Part shown: piece by piece, positions 8,315 through 17,035 of the stretch
Layout: the number at the start of each line of letters is the position of its first letter
Numbering within the stretch: the stretch's first letter is position 1
Origin: Microvirga tunisiensis
Lineage (GTDB): Bacteria; Pseudomonadota; Alphaproteobacteria; Rhizobiales; Beijerinckiaceae
Assembly (NCBI RefSeq): GCF_009296175.1
Contig: NZ_VOSK01000001.1
Location: 1 to 64,000, forward strand
DNA: 64,000 bases
Direction: 5' to 3'
Position numbers and translations under genes: made by a program
Notes under the pieces: generated by a model
Databases searched by the model: none
Told to the model about the DNA's origin: nothing
The model's input: the letters and a program-made list of their open reading frames with translations, nothing else

Positions 8315-8445
8315 TGATCCATCTCTGGGCTGTTTGACCAGGTTCAGCGACAAGGCTGAACGGAGCCTCTGTGAAGCCGGCACCGACGTGGCCGCGTCGG
8401 CTACCGTTCCGGTGGACTGCACGCTCGCACTGCGCGGAATCCTGG

Positions 8446-9558
8446 CTATGCAGCAAAGTCGGTAATGACCACGTATCCTGAGGTCCGGTACGCATCCATG
8501 TCGTGGAGCACGGAACCTACATCATGCAATCCTACTTCACGACTTACGAGTCTGCTCGGGCGTAATCGCCCCTGCGAAACCAGCGAGAGCAACTCATCGA
8601 AAGCCCAATGCGGGTTGCCCTGCGAGCCCACAATCCGAAGTTCCTTCATGACGATGAGATCCAGCGGAATGCGGGCAAAGCCTTTCTCCTGTTGGGATGT
8701 AAGACCGATCTGAGCCAGTCGACCACCCTTCTTCAGCGAATACAGCCCGGTATTCACCGTCTGCTCGAGCCCGAGCGCGTCCACAGCTAGATCAACACCG
8801 CGGTCCCCGGGCGTGAGCTTGCGGACCGCGCTGCTAACGGCATCGGGACTGAGACCCTTCGCGTTTACCGTACTAACAGCCCCGAGCGTCTTTGCCTGTT
8901 CGAGCTTCGCGTCGTCGACATCAACGGCAATCACCTCAGCACCAAGACATGCCGCAATCTCCACTGCGGCAAGTCCGACCCCTCCACACCCCACGACTGC
9001 GACGAGCTCGCCGCCTTTCACGGCGCCCTGCTTGTGCACAGCTCGCCAGGCAGTCATGTACCGGCACCCGAGCGCCGCCGCCGTCAGTTCATCAACGTTG
9101 TCTGGTAGGACGACGCAGTTGAGATCTGCATTCGGAACTCGCATGTACTCTGCCCAACCGCCGGAGCCTGGGACGTGATGACTCGAGTCCCCATCGTCGC
9201 ACATGTTCTGGAGGCCGCGCATGCAGGATGAGCATCGCCCGCAGGCAAGATGAACCGGAACGGTGACCCTCTGGCCTGGGGTCAGCCGCTTGACGCGGCT
9301 TCCAACGGATTCAATGATGCCACCGATTTCGTGACCCAGAATTCCGGTTACAGGAAGATGAACACCGTTCCAGACCCAGTCACCGTTCCAGATATGCCAG
9401 TCTGATCTGCATATACCGGACGCGACAATTCGGACGAGCGCATCCTCCTCCCCGATCTCGGGCACTGGCACACTTGCCACCTCAATCGGGGACCGCACGC
9501 CGACGGCTCGCGCCGCGCGCATCTTCTTGTTCGACCACGTCGTGGGCTCAAAGAACAT
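8446..9558 (-). CDS. Zinc-dependent alcohol dehydrogenase (MDR superfamily)
   Basis: A 370-residue medium-chain dehydrogenase. Catalytic zinc ligands are Cys50 and the GHE pair at 74-76. The structural zinc cluster is C106-x2-C109-x2-C112-x7-C120 (CGRCSSC...C). The Rossmann motif VVGCGGVGLAA follows at about 187-197, and IAVDVDD suggests NAD. The start at 9558 (MFFEPTTWSN) has a strong GGGAGGAATTGG ribosome site. An internal Met at residue 13 is less well placed. It is the first gene of the operon with the sugar-type ATPase and permease, so it may oxidise the imported alcohol. A copy of the common 17-bp operator lies 186 bases upstream at 9744-9760. Confidence 0.9.
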   Translation of the reverse strand: MFFEPTTWSNKKMRAARAVGVRSPIEVASVPVPEIGEEDALVRIVASGICRSDWHIWNGDWVWNGVHLPVTGILGHEIGGIIESVGSRVKRLTPGQRVTVPVHLACGRCSSCMRGLQNMCDDGDSSHHVPGSGGWAEYMRVPNADLNCVVLPDNVDELTAAALGCRYMTAWRAVHKQGAVKGGELVAVVGCGGVGLAAVEIAACLGAEVIAVDVDDAKLEQAKTLGAVSTVNAKGLSPDAVSSAVRKLTPGDRGVDLAVDALGLEQTVNTGLYSLKKGGRLAQIGLTSQQEKGFARIPLDLIVMKELRIVGSQGNPHWAFDELLSLVSQGRLRPSRLVSREVGLHDVGSVLHDMDAYRTSGYVVITDFAA

Positions 9559-10141
9559 CCAATTCCTCCCATGTGGCGTGGCGAGATCTCGCGGCTACGC
9601 CAGCGTCCGAAGTAAGTCCGTCGAGAGCAATTAGACGAACTTCACCGTTTTCTTTGACGCTCCGACGATTCTTCAGGCTCAACTCGCGCCATAACGTCTG
9701 GCTCAAGTTCGACTTAAGGAAGTCCAGCGTCGTTTTCTCAGTAATCTCACTTAATGGGATATGTGTCAACTAAGCTGGCGGTCCGGGTTGGCAGGAGATA
9801 CCCGCTTCTGCGACCAAGAGTTTTGTTTCAACCTCGTTAGAGCGAAGGGCAACCTAGGATGCAAAGGCGATCGAATTCAAACGGTGGGAGGTGCCATTTC
9901 GTGCCGCATCATTGCAGTGGGTGTTCATACATGCAGACACGCTCGGTCAGTGAAAGTGGAGCTATCTACGGGGCTCGATTCAAATCACCTGGCAAAGACG
10001 ATAAACAAGGGCCGTCACCTTCGCCGGACACGCAGCACGGTTTGGGCTAACAGGCGCGTATATAGAAATAATCCCGCTTAGTAGGACAGCTTGGGATAGG
10101 CTTGCGCAAACACGATGCTCGGCGCGTGAGCCCGCCGTTCA
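9559..10141. other. Intergenic region with operator copy and possible LysR remnant
   Basis: It holds the operator at 9744-9760. Around 9940-10010 on the plus strand a short stretch reads SVKVELSTGLDSNHLAKTIN. This resembles the effector-binding domain of LysR regulators (...VELSTGLSSDLL...), but it is too short to be certain. Nothing else was recognised. Confidence 0.35.
9744..9769 (-). promoter_or_regulatory. Common 17-bp operator copy 1, with -35 box
   Basis: ATCTCAC-TTA-ATGGGAT at 9744-9760 is an imperfect palindrome (five of seven positions pair). On the minus strand a perfect TTGACA (9769-9764) precedes it, so the palindrome occupies the spacer of a promoter pointing at the alcohol dehydrogenase gene. 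The -10 box is weak (ATTACT or GATTAC). Confidence 0.55.
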
Positions 10142-12262
10142 TCACAGCAGTTTGTCCGGTGTAATGGGCAACTCGCGGATGCGCTTCCCTGTCGCGTGGA
10201 AGATTGCATTCGCGATCGCAGGTGCAACGCCAACAATCGCGATCTCGCCAACACCCTTAACGCCAAGCGGGTTCACATGCGGGTCGTGCTCATCGATAAA
10301 GATGGCTTCCATTTCCGGTGGATTGTCTGCATGCACTGGGATTGCATACTCGGCAAGATTTGCGTTCACGGCGCGGCCATTGCGCCGATCCATGGGTGAA
10401 TGCTCCATTAGCGCCATGCCTATCCCGCCAACCATGCCTCCGATAACTTGGCTACGCGTCGTCTTCGGATTCACAATACGGCCAAGTCCATAGCTGCCCA
10501 CGATACGATTGACCCGCGCTTCGCAGAGGTCCGGGTCGACAGCAACTTCCGCGAAGACAGCGCCGAACGCATGCATCGAGAAGCGTTTCTTGGCGTCGCC
10601 GGGCGTGAAATGGAACAAAGTCTCATAAGGATGCTCAAGCCGGCGGATCGCTTCTGCGATGTCGTTGGTGCTTGCGTTCGCAAGTATGCTGGCGCGCGCC
10701 TTCTGGCATGCTCCCTGAACGGCACTGCCGACGCTGGCGGTCGTCATAGATCCCCCATGTACGGACGCGCGGGGCAGTTTCGTGTCGCCAAGGTTGAACC
10801 TCACCTTTCCCACAGGAAGACGTAGCGTCTCTGCGGCGATTTGGGTCATGGTCGTCCACGTCCCTGGGCCCATGTCGCTAGCGGCGCTCACCACTTCAGC
10901 TGTTCCGTCAGGCAAGAGTCGCACCAGCGCTGAGGCCGCCTGAAGATGTACGGGATATGTGGCGCTGGCCACGCCCCATCCAATCAGCTTGTGGCCGTCG
11001 CGCATTGAGCGCGGTTGTGGATTGCGCTGGCTCCAGCCGAACCGTTCAGCCGCAAGCCTATAGCATTCCTGCATCGAGCGGCTCGAGAACGGACGGTCCT
11101 GTGCCTCGTCCCGGGTGGGTTCGTTGCGCAGTCGCAGTTCGACCGGATCGATACCCAGGGCGAATGCCAGTTCGTCCATCGCGGATTCCATGGCAAAGAT
11201 CCCGCTCGCCTCACCTGGAGCACGCATGTACGTCGGCGTGTGAACGTTCAGAGGTGCCAGACGATGGCGGGTGTACACGTTGGAGCAAGAGTACAGAAAC
11301 TTTGTCGCGTGGGGCAGCGACTCCCGGAATTCCTCATAGGTGGAGGTTTCCTGCCAGCCATCGTGCAAGATCGCCGTAAGCCTTCCGTCCCTCGACGCCC
11401 CCAAGGCGAAACGCTGTACCGTGTATGGCCTGTAACCAACGCCATAATACATCTCGCGTCGCGATAGCATGAGCTTGACGGGCCGTCCGACGACGCGGGC
11501 AGCAAGTGCTGCGAGGGTTACGTGGGGCCAAGTTCGGAGTGCCGCACCGAAAGCGCCGCCGACAAACGGGGATATGACGCGGACGTCCTCCGAAGATATA
11601 TCAAACACGGAGGCGATTTCATCCGCAACGTTGTGGAGCCACTGCGTCTTGTCCCAGAGCGTCAGCTTGTCCCCATCCCAAGCGGCAACCGTCGCGTGCG
11701 TCTCAAGCGGATTGTGATACTGTCGCGGGATGACATAAGTCTGGTCGACCTTGACTTCGGCTGCCGCGAGGCCTGCGTCGGCATCGCCGCGGCGAGTTTC
11801 GGACGGATGTGTGGTGCTGTTTCCTGGGCTTACAGGCTGAGCCTGAGTTGCATCCGTTGAAGCAGTGGCAGATGCGTAGACAACTCTCACTAGGGAAGCT
11901 GCATGGAGGGCCTGCTCCAACCGGTCAGCAACCACAAGCGCAACGGGCTGGCCCTGGTGGTTCACTTCATTGCTCTGAAGCACGTGCAAGCGCTCTCCGA
12001 CGACCGGATCCGGATCGCCTTTGTGGGCACGATACGGCAGCTTCGGCGCGTTCTGATGGGTCAGAATGGCTACGACCCCGGACGCTTGCTCGGCTTCTGA
12101 CAGATCAATTGAGACGATCCGGCCGGCAGCAATCGTGCTCCTGGCAATCGCAGCATAGGCTTGTCCCGGCTGGTCGAACTCCGCTGCGTAGGTCGCGCTG
12201 CCCGTAACCTTCTTGCGGCCGTCAACGCGGCTCAGTGGCATGCCTATGATTGCCGTGCTCAT
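10142..12262 (-). CDS. Molybdenum hydroxylase, molybdopterin-binding large subunit (xanthine dehydrogenase/YagR family)
   Basis: A 706-residue catalytic subunit of a three-component molybdo-flavoprotein. It belongs to the xanthine dehydrogenase/aldehyde oxidase superfamily and would hydroxylate an aldehyde or N-heterocycle with water. The N-terminal a/b-hammerhead domain starts VDGRKKVTGSATYAAE. The molybdopterin part shows FVGGAFGAAL, YMRAPGEASGIFAMESAMDE and, near the C-terminus, GVKGVGEIAIVG, which carries the catalytic Glu. The length matches YagR/PaoC-type short large subunits. Its start overlaps the stop of the FAD subunit by 4 bases (ATGA). The order small-FAD-large matches paoABC. The substrate is unknown. 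No cofactor-insertion chaperone (XdhC/PaoD type) follows in the operon. Confidence 0.9.
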   Translation of the reverse strand: MSTAIIGMPLSRVDGRKKVTGSATYAAEFDQPGQAYAAIARSTIAAGRIVSIDLSEAEQASGVVAILTHQNAPKLPYRAHKGDPDPVVGERLHVLQSNEVNHQGQPVALVVADRLEQALHAASLVRVVYASATASTDATQAQPVSPGNSTTHPSETRRGDADAGLAAAEVKVDQTYVIPRQYHNPLETHATVAAWDGDKLTLWDKTQWLHNVADEIASVFDISSEDVRVISPFVGGAFGAALRTWPHVTLAALAARVVGRPVKLMLSRREMYYGVGYRPYTVQRFALGASRDGRLTAILHDGWQETSTYEEFRESLPHATKFLYSCSNVYTRHRLAPLNVHTPTYMRAPGEASGIFAMESAMDELAFALGIDPVELRLRNEPTRDEAQDRPFSSRSMQECYRLAAERFGWSQRNPQPRSMRDGHKLIGWGVASATYPVHLQAASALVRLLPDGTAEVVSAASDMGPGTWTTMTQIAAETLRLPVGKVRFNLGDTKLPRASVHGGSMTTASVGSAVQGACQKARASILANASTNDIAEAIRRLEHPYETLFHFTPGDAKKRFSMHAFGAVFAEVAVDPDLCEARVNRIVGSYGLGRIVNPKTTRSQVIGGMVGGIGMALMEHSPMDRRNGRAVNANLAEYAIPVHADNPPEMEAIFIDEHDPHVNPLGVKGVGEIAIVGVAPAIANAIFHATGKRIRELPITPDKLL

Positions 12263-13257
12263 GAACGTTCCCTGGCAGTTTCGAGCGCACGCACAATGGC
12301 TCGCTGCATGAGTTCAATCTTAAAGTCATTGTGGCCATGACCGCACGCTCCGTCCGCAGCGAGCGCCGCCGCCGCACGAAGGGCAGGCGCCTCGCCGGAG
12401 GACCCGGTGAGCGCGGCCTCCACATTCCGCAGGCGCCACGGCTTTGTCGCGACCCCGCCAACGGCAACACGCGCTTGGGCTATGCGTCCATTCTCAATTG
12501 CGATGGCCACTGCTACAGAAGTCATCGCGAATTCAAAAGATGCTCTGTCGCGTACCTTGAGATAGTGCGAGTTCCGTGCCATCGGACTTGCGGGCACGAT
12601 GATTGCTGTAACCATTTCACCAGCTTCAAGAACACTTTCAATGTGTGGCGTTGTACCGGGAAGCTGATGGAACTCCTCCATAGAAACTATGCGCTCGCCA
12701 TTGGAATGAGCGATCACGACGCGAGCGTCGAGGGCTGCCAAGGCAACCGCCAGATCCGAGGGGTGGACGGCGATGCAGTCGGGGCTCGCTCCTAGCACCG
12801 CATGCCATCGGTTCTCGCCACCGATCGCGGCACAGCCCGAGCCGGGTGCGCGCTTGTTGCACGCATCGTAGCCGACGTCCCGAAAATAAGGGCAGCGCGT
12901 GCGTTGCAGGATATTGCCGCCGAGGGTGGCTTGGTTGCGCACCTGGGGGCTGGCCGAATTGAGCAATGCTTGGACAATGACAGGATAGCCGTCGGCGACC
13001 CCCGAATGGGCGGCTACGTCTGCCATGGTCGCTCCTGCGCCGAGCCGGAGTACCTCCGAGCTAACCTCAATCCGACTGTCGAGGAGACCCGCCAGACTGA
13101 TCAGCTTGTGCGGATGTCGAACATTCTCCTGTAGGAGTTGAACCATATCCGTCCCACCTGATATGTACTCTACCAATACGTCGTCTTGTCTCGCGCACGC
13201 ATGTATGGCCATCGCCGTTGAAAGGTCGCGCGGACGCGCAAGTTCGAACGGGTGCAT
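12259..13257 (-). CDS. Molybdenum hydroxylase, FAD-binding middle subunit (YagS-like)
   Basis: A 332-residue flavin subunit that passes electrons from the 2Fe-2S subunit. It opens with the family sequence MHPFELARPRDLSTAM. The FAD phosphate-binding loops are YISGGTDMVQLL at about 34-45 and RNQATLGGNILQRTRCPYFR. After these come CPYFRD, then CNKR and GSGCAA. These extra cysteines are typical of the YagS/PaoB branch, which holds an additional 4Fe-4S cluster (family knowledge). The gene starts 3 bases after the stop of the 2Fe-2S gene and overlaps the large subunit by 4 bases, so all three are surely co-translated. Confidence 0.9.
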   Translation of the reverse strand: MHPFELARPRDLSTAMAIHACARQDDVLVEYISGGTDMVQLLQENVRHPHKLISLAGLLDSRIEVSSEVLRLGAGATMADVAAHSGVADGYPVIVQALLNSASPQVRNQATLGGNILQRTRCPYFRDVGYDACNKRAPGSGCAAIGGENRWHAVLGASPDCIAVHPSDLAVALAALDARVVIAHSNGERIVSMEEFHQLPGTTPHIESVLEAGEMVTAIIVPASPMARNSHYLKVRDRASFEFAMTSVAVAIAIENGRIAQARVAVGGVATKPWRLRNVEAALTGSSGEAPALRAAAALAADGACGHGHNDFKIELMQRAIVRALETARERS

Positions 13258-13260
13258 TGC

Positions 13261-13749
13261 CTACAGTCCCTGCCCAACATCGGCAGCCACATCCTGAATA
13301 GCTGCAACAATGTTATCATAGGCGCCGCATCGGCAGAGATTTCCGCTCATCCACTGACGGATCTCCTCGGCAGAACCAGTGTGTCCTTGGCCAATGCAGG
13401 CAAGGCCTGCCATGATCTGGCCCGATGTGCAGTATCCGCATTGCATCGCATCACGCTCGATAAACGCTTGTTGCAACGGGTGAAGAGCTGCCGCCGATGA
13501 AACTCCTTCAATGGTGGTGATAACCCTTCCTTCCGACAGGGCAGCAAGCATCAGACACGACTTCATGGGTTTGCCATCGAGCAAGACCGTACACGCCCCG
13601 CATTGACCCAGCCCACAGCCTTTTTTCGACCCGGTGAGATTCAAATGCTCGCGAAGTGCGTCGAGGAGGGTCGTGCGGGTATCAAGGGACAGAGAGTGCA
13701 TCGTCCCATTGACCACGAGCGTGATGTCCAAATCAGCAATGTCTTTCAC
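13261..13749 (-). CDS. Molybdenum hydroxylase, 2Fe-2S small subunit (YagT-like)
   Basis: A 162-residue ferredoxin-type subunit with two 2Fe-2S clusters. The plant-type cluster is ligated by C45, C50, C53 and C65 (CGLGQCGAC...C). The alpha-helical cluster uses C104, C107, C139 and C141 (CGYC ... CRC). The apparent start is a GTG at 13749 with no strong ribosome site, and no in-frame ATG lies just upstream. Unlike periplasmic PaoA there is no Tat signal peptide, so this enzyme is expected in the cytoplasm. It is the first gene of the three-subunit operon. The binding protein at 14004 lies upstream on the same strand, separated by a strong hairpin. Confidence 0.85.
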   Translation of the reverse strand: MKDIADLDITLVVNGTMHSLSLDTRTTLLDALREHLNLTGSKKGCGLGQCGACTVLLDGKPMKSCLMLAALSEGRVITTIEGVSSAAALHPLQQAFIERDAMQCGYCTSGQIMAGLACIGQGHTGSAEEIRQWMSGNLCRCGAYDNIVAAIQDVAADVGQGL

Positions 13750-13946
13750 GGTTGCATGTCCACAGAATGGCCGTTCGCAACGAGGATGGCTTCCGAGCAG
13801 GCCGTGCCGCGGCTAAGTCCATCTCGCCGAGGCAAGCAGCAGCAATTCGCGGAAACAAACGACCTGCCGCCCGAGGCAAACGAGGTGCGGGAGCCCCGCG
13901 GCCGCCTGATCGGATATGCATCGTCTCCGTCCGCTACAATTTTAGG

Positions 13947-13994
13947 CGGGAAACTCTTCGTCCCAGGTTGTTAAACGGGACGAAGAGTTTCCCG
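13947..13994 (-). terminator. Strong hairpin between binding protein and molybdenum hydroxylase operon
   Basis: CGGGAAACTCTTCGTCCC (13947-13964) and GGGACGAAGAGTTTCCCG (13977-13994) are perfect 18-bp complements around a 12-nt loop. It lies directly after the stop of the minus-strand binding-protein gene and is followed on that strand by CCTAAAATTG. It probably ends or attenuates that transcript, which would lower expression of the hydroxylase genes relative to the binding protein. Confidence 0.7.
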
Positions 13995-14003
13995 TACCCA
14001 GCC

Positions 14004-15044
14004 TTATTTGCACTCGTTCGGACCGCCGAACACCTCATTTGGCGAGGTCCATCCCTTGGCCATCGATTTCACGACATCACACAGGTTGTCCTTAGTGACC
14101 GCAACAATCGGCACAATATGGGTCGGCACTTCGCCGGCACCGTGATCGACCATCTTTTCATGGGGCGGTACTTGCTTGTTGGCCAGAGCAATCGCAGCCT
14201 TGATTGCGGAGCTGCCAAAATCATTAATGTCAGTGTAGACTGACATGGTCTGCGCACCACTCTTGATGAGCTTGAGGGTTGGCGTCTCAGCGTCATTTCC
14301 GCTGACGAACACTTTTCCCTCCAGATTGCGCGACTTCAATGCCTGGACGGTGCCGGTTGCCATGGAATCGTTCATGACCATGAATGCGGCGATATTGTCA
14401 CTGTTGGCCGACAGGGCATTTTCTGCATGAGCCTGCGCGGCGGTCGGGCTCCAGCCCGTTGTATACTGGTCGAACACTACCTTGATTGATTCGTTTCCCT
14501 GCAGCACATCTTTCCACCCCTTCACAAATGCGGGGAGTTCTTGCCATTGGGTATCACCCTTGATCATTGCATAGTTGCCCTTTGGAGCAAACTTCAGCGC
14601 CTCTTTAGCTTGCAGAACCCCGACCTGATAGTTGTCTCGAGTGATGTAGAAGTCGACCTTCGCGGTCGTGACTCCGCCGTCATACGCAATGACCGGAACA
14701 CCGGACTCCTTAGCCGACTTGACGATGGGTCCCGCTGAAGCGCCGTTGACCGGACAAATGATCAGGACATCAGGATCGCGGGCGAGCAGACTCTCAACCT
14801 GCGACGCCTGCTTGATGGGGTCGCCATTCGCATACTCAAATCGAAGCTCGACGTTATGCTTCGCAGCTTCCGCCTCCATTACTGCGCGGTCCACCGCCCA
14901 GCGCTGCTCCTGCTGTCGTTGGAACGAGACGGCAACCAGTAACTTGCCATCCGCCGTCTTTGCGATTGCCGGCAGACTGATTGCCGTGCAGGTCAAGATA
15001 ATCGATGCACCAAAGGTACGTGCAACAACATTTCTCAGCGTCAT
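14004..15044 (-). CDS. Sugar-type ABC transporter substrate-binding protein (RbsB/XylF family)
   Basis: A 346-residue periplasmic binding protein of the type I (PBP1, ribose/xylose) class. The start at 15044 (MTLRNVVART) is preferred: it follows GGAGGAAGCTGACG and begins a Sec signal peptide ending near PAIAKTADG. The mature part shows VAVSFQRQQEQRWAVDRAVM, the hinge-type segment PDVLIICPVNGASAGPIV, IAYDGGV and FVSGNDAETPTL. No permease or ATPase is directly adjacent. The minus-strand permease and ATPase at 5614-8314 are the most likely partners and also carry the common operator. An operator copy lies 130 bases upstream at 15174-15190, and a strong hairpin follows the stop. Confidence 0.9.
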   Translation of the reverse strand: MTLRNVVARTFGASIILTCTAISLPAIAKTADGKLLVAVSFQRQQEQRWAVDRAVMEAEAAKHNVELRFEYANGDPIKQASQVESLLARDPDVLIICPVNGASAGPIVKSAKESGVPVIAYDGGVTTAKVDFYITRDNYQVGVLQAKEALKFAPKGNYAMIKGDTQWQELPAFVKGWKDVLQGNESIKVVFDQYTTGWSPTAAQAHAENALSANSDNIAAFMVMNDSMATGTVQALKSRNLEGKVFVSGNDAETPTLKLIKSGAQTMSVYTDINDFGSSAIKAAIALANKQVPPHEKMVDHGAGEVPTHIVPIVAVTKDNLCDVVKSMAKGWTSPNEVFGGPNECK

Positions 15045-15674
15045 CGTCAGCTTCCTCCACACCTTCGTTCATTCGATTGATTGTCCGCAGGGCACTTGCG
15101 GCCGATGCTTCGGGGTATGCGATTTTTTCGAATGCTATCTCAGCGGACAAAAACCCTCTCACAAACATAAATAATCGTCAATAGTGAGATTTATTATAAA
15201 TAATGGTGCGGTCGGCAAGTTTGCCCGAGCGCGTCGGTTTACATTCCCATAGGAGGGAATGGTCTTCCTCATCGGGCGTGCCGACGCGGAAGACCGGCCG
15301 GAAGGGTCCTGCACTGGCTCTGGCTGACATTTTTGATCGGGCTACTCACAATCGATCAGGGATAACACGTCGCCCTGGTTCGGAGACTTCACAAGTGCCG
15401 ACGATTATAAGACTTTTCGTTCGATATCATTATCGCGCTGGCTTCGCTTGGGCCGTAAGTACATGGTTCGCGCAACTCCTCCGTGCCGATACGCATGCTT
15501 TTCATGGTGTAGAGAGACTACGTACCCATGATGGGACTAGGACAAATGGGCATTGTAACGGCCGTGCTTGACAACTAGGCGCACCTTTATAGATTCGCAT
15601 ACTGCGACATTCTTTATGTGCCAGAACGCAGCCCTGCAGGGTTGTTTTTCCGACAAGCCAAGTGAAGGTCAGTG
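15045..15674. other. Divergent intergenic region with operator copy
   Basis: It separates the minus-strand binding protein from the plus-strand SDR. It contains the operator at 15174-15190 in an AT-rich patch (TTATTATAAATAATGG just after it). No gene was recognised in the remaining 480 bases. Confidence 0.5.
15174..15190. promoter_or_regulatory. Common 17-bp operator copy 2
   Basis: ATCGTCA-ATA-GTGAGAT, with the conserved right half RTGRGAT followed by TTATT as in other copies. It is 130 bases before the binding-protein gene (minus) and 485 bases before the SDR (plus). TTGACG on the minus strand (15181-15176) may be a -35 box, but no good -10 follows. Confidence 0.5.
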
Positions 15675-16484
15675 ATGGTCAATGCACCCAAGCTCCAGGA
15701 CCAAGTGATCGTTGTTACCGGCTCTGCCCGCGGAATTGGCTTTGCGACCGCAGAAATCGCTCTGCAGGAAGGCGCCCGTGTAGTTATCTGTGATCTGGAT
15801 CCCAAAAACGTCGATCAGGCGGTCGGAAAACTATCCCCGCTAGGGGACGTGATGGGTGTGGCAGGCGATGTGGGCAACTTGGCGGATGTAAAGAGAAACG
15901 TTGCTGAGGTGATGGACCGTCATGGTCGCATTAACGTTCTAATCAACAACGCAGCGATTACCTCATACCATCTGCCTGAGATGCTGCCCGAAGATGTATG
16001 GCGACGCGAGCTCGAAGTATGTTTGACCGGATCGTTCTTCTGGTGCCAAAGTGCGGCCAGTGCATCAATGATTCCCGCCGGCAGGGGCTCCATCGTAAAC
16101 GTGAGCTCGGGAGCAGGTCTCGCAGGAATCCCGAAGTGTGCGGGCTATGTTTCGGCCAAGCATGGTCTTGTGGGATTGACGCGGGCGCTCGCTGTTGACT
16201 GGGGTCAGCATAATATTCGCGTCAACTGCATCTGTCCCGGGCATACCTATACCGAGTTATCCAATTTCGTCGCTAGTCAAAACCCCGCTGCGATGGAGCA
16301 GCGTGTGTCGCAGATTCCGCTAGGACGTGGAGCGCAACCGGCGGACGTGGCTAAAGCAATTCTTTTTCTCGCTTCCCCAGATGCCGACTCGATCAGCGGA
16401 GCCGTCCTGGCCGTTGACGGCGGGACAATCGCAATGGAGTCCGGCTTCTTCCCGCCGAGGGATGCGCGCAGTCAAGTCGCATAA
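15675..16484 (+). CDS. SDR-family oxidoreductase (paralogue of the one at 34617)
   Basis: A 269-residue classical SDR: TGSARGIG near residues 15-22, ICDLD after the second strand, INNAA at about 93-97, VNVSSGAGLAG with the catalytic Ser, and YVSAKHG with Tyr and Lys. The start is the ATG at 15675, with AAGG 9 bases upstream; a GTG directly before it is also possible. It is clearly a paralogue of the SDR at 34617. They share VCLTG, AGIPKCA, LAVDWGQ, PLGRGAQP and a C-terminal GFxPPRD tail that is unusual for SDRs. The two probably act on related substrates. It faces away from the binding protein at 14004. Confidence 0.85.
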   Translation: MVNAPKLQDQVIVVTGSARGIGFATAEIALQEGARVVICDLDPKNVDQAVGKLSPLGDVMGVAGDVGNLADVKRNVAEVMDRHGRINVLINNAAITSYHLPEMLPEDVWRRELEVCLTGSFFWCQSAASASMIPAGRGSIVNVSSGAGLAGIPKCAGYVSAKHGLVGLTRALAVDWGQHNIRVNCICPGHTYTELSNFVASQNPAAMEQRVSQIPLGRGAQPADVAKAILFLASPDADSISGAVLAVDGGTIAMESGFFPPRDARSQVA

Positions 16485-17035
16485 ATTGCGGAGTCTCCCT
16501 TCGATTCGCTAACACCATCGCGCTGGCACAAGCATTACGGCATCGCACTGTGTCGGTGCGTTGACGTTCTATCGCGGGATTGATGTCCGTCTTGGCCACT
16601 TGGGCCTGGAAAGAGATGGCAGTGGTATCCTTTGCCAAACAGTCGCGAGGGACTTGCGCGCGGTAGTCCCGCATTGTTGGCCGCAAGGATGGACCCCCTC
16701 CTCCTGAGCAAGGCCTTTGTCTTCGCTGATTCGTTGCCCATTTCCTCGCCTGGACTTTGCGCGGCACCAATACTGACTACGACGGTTTCCCCTTCGGCTG
16801 GCCCACTCCCGCTACCTCAGCGAGCAACATCAGGTGGCCACGTCAGACTAACCAGACCATCCTACGATCCCGCCCGTAGCAGCCCCACGCCTTGGAGAGC
16901 AGGAGCACATAGGCTTGGTCACGTAGCTGGGATTCCTGCTGTACTGGACTGTTATCGCATCCACGACCATAAACTGCGCGCAGGTATGAGAGGTCGGTCA
17001 AACGTGAGGTTGGTTCAGGCCATTGTATCCAAGTC
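16485..17035. other. Intergenic, no gene recognised
   Basis: It lies between the ends of the converging SDR (plus) and MFS (minus) genes. All reading frames here look like chance frames. No clear terminator hairpin was found. Confidence 0.4.

Noticed and set aside
9548-9769. 73-codon minus-strand frame upstream of the alcohol dehydrogenase
   Set aside because: It overlaps the operator and promoter and the strong ribosome site of the dehydrogenase; no family resemblance and no own ribosome site.
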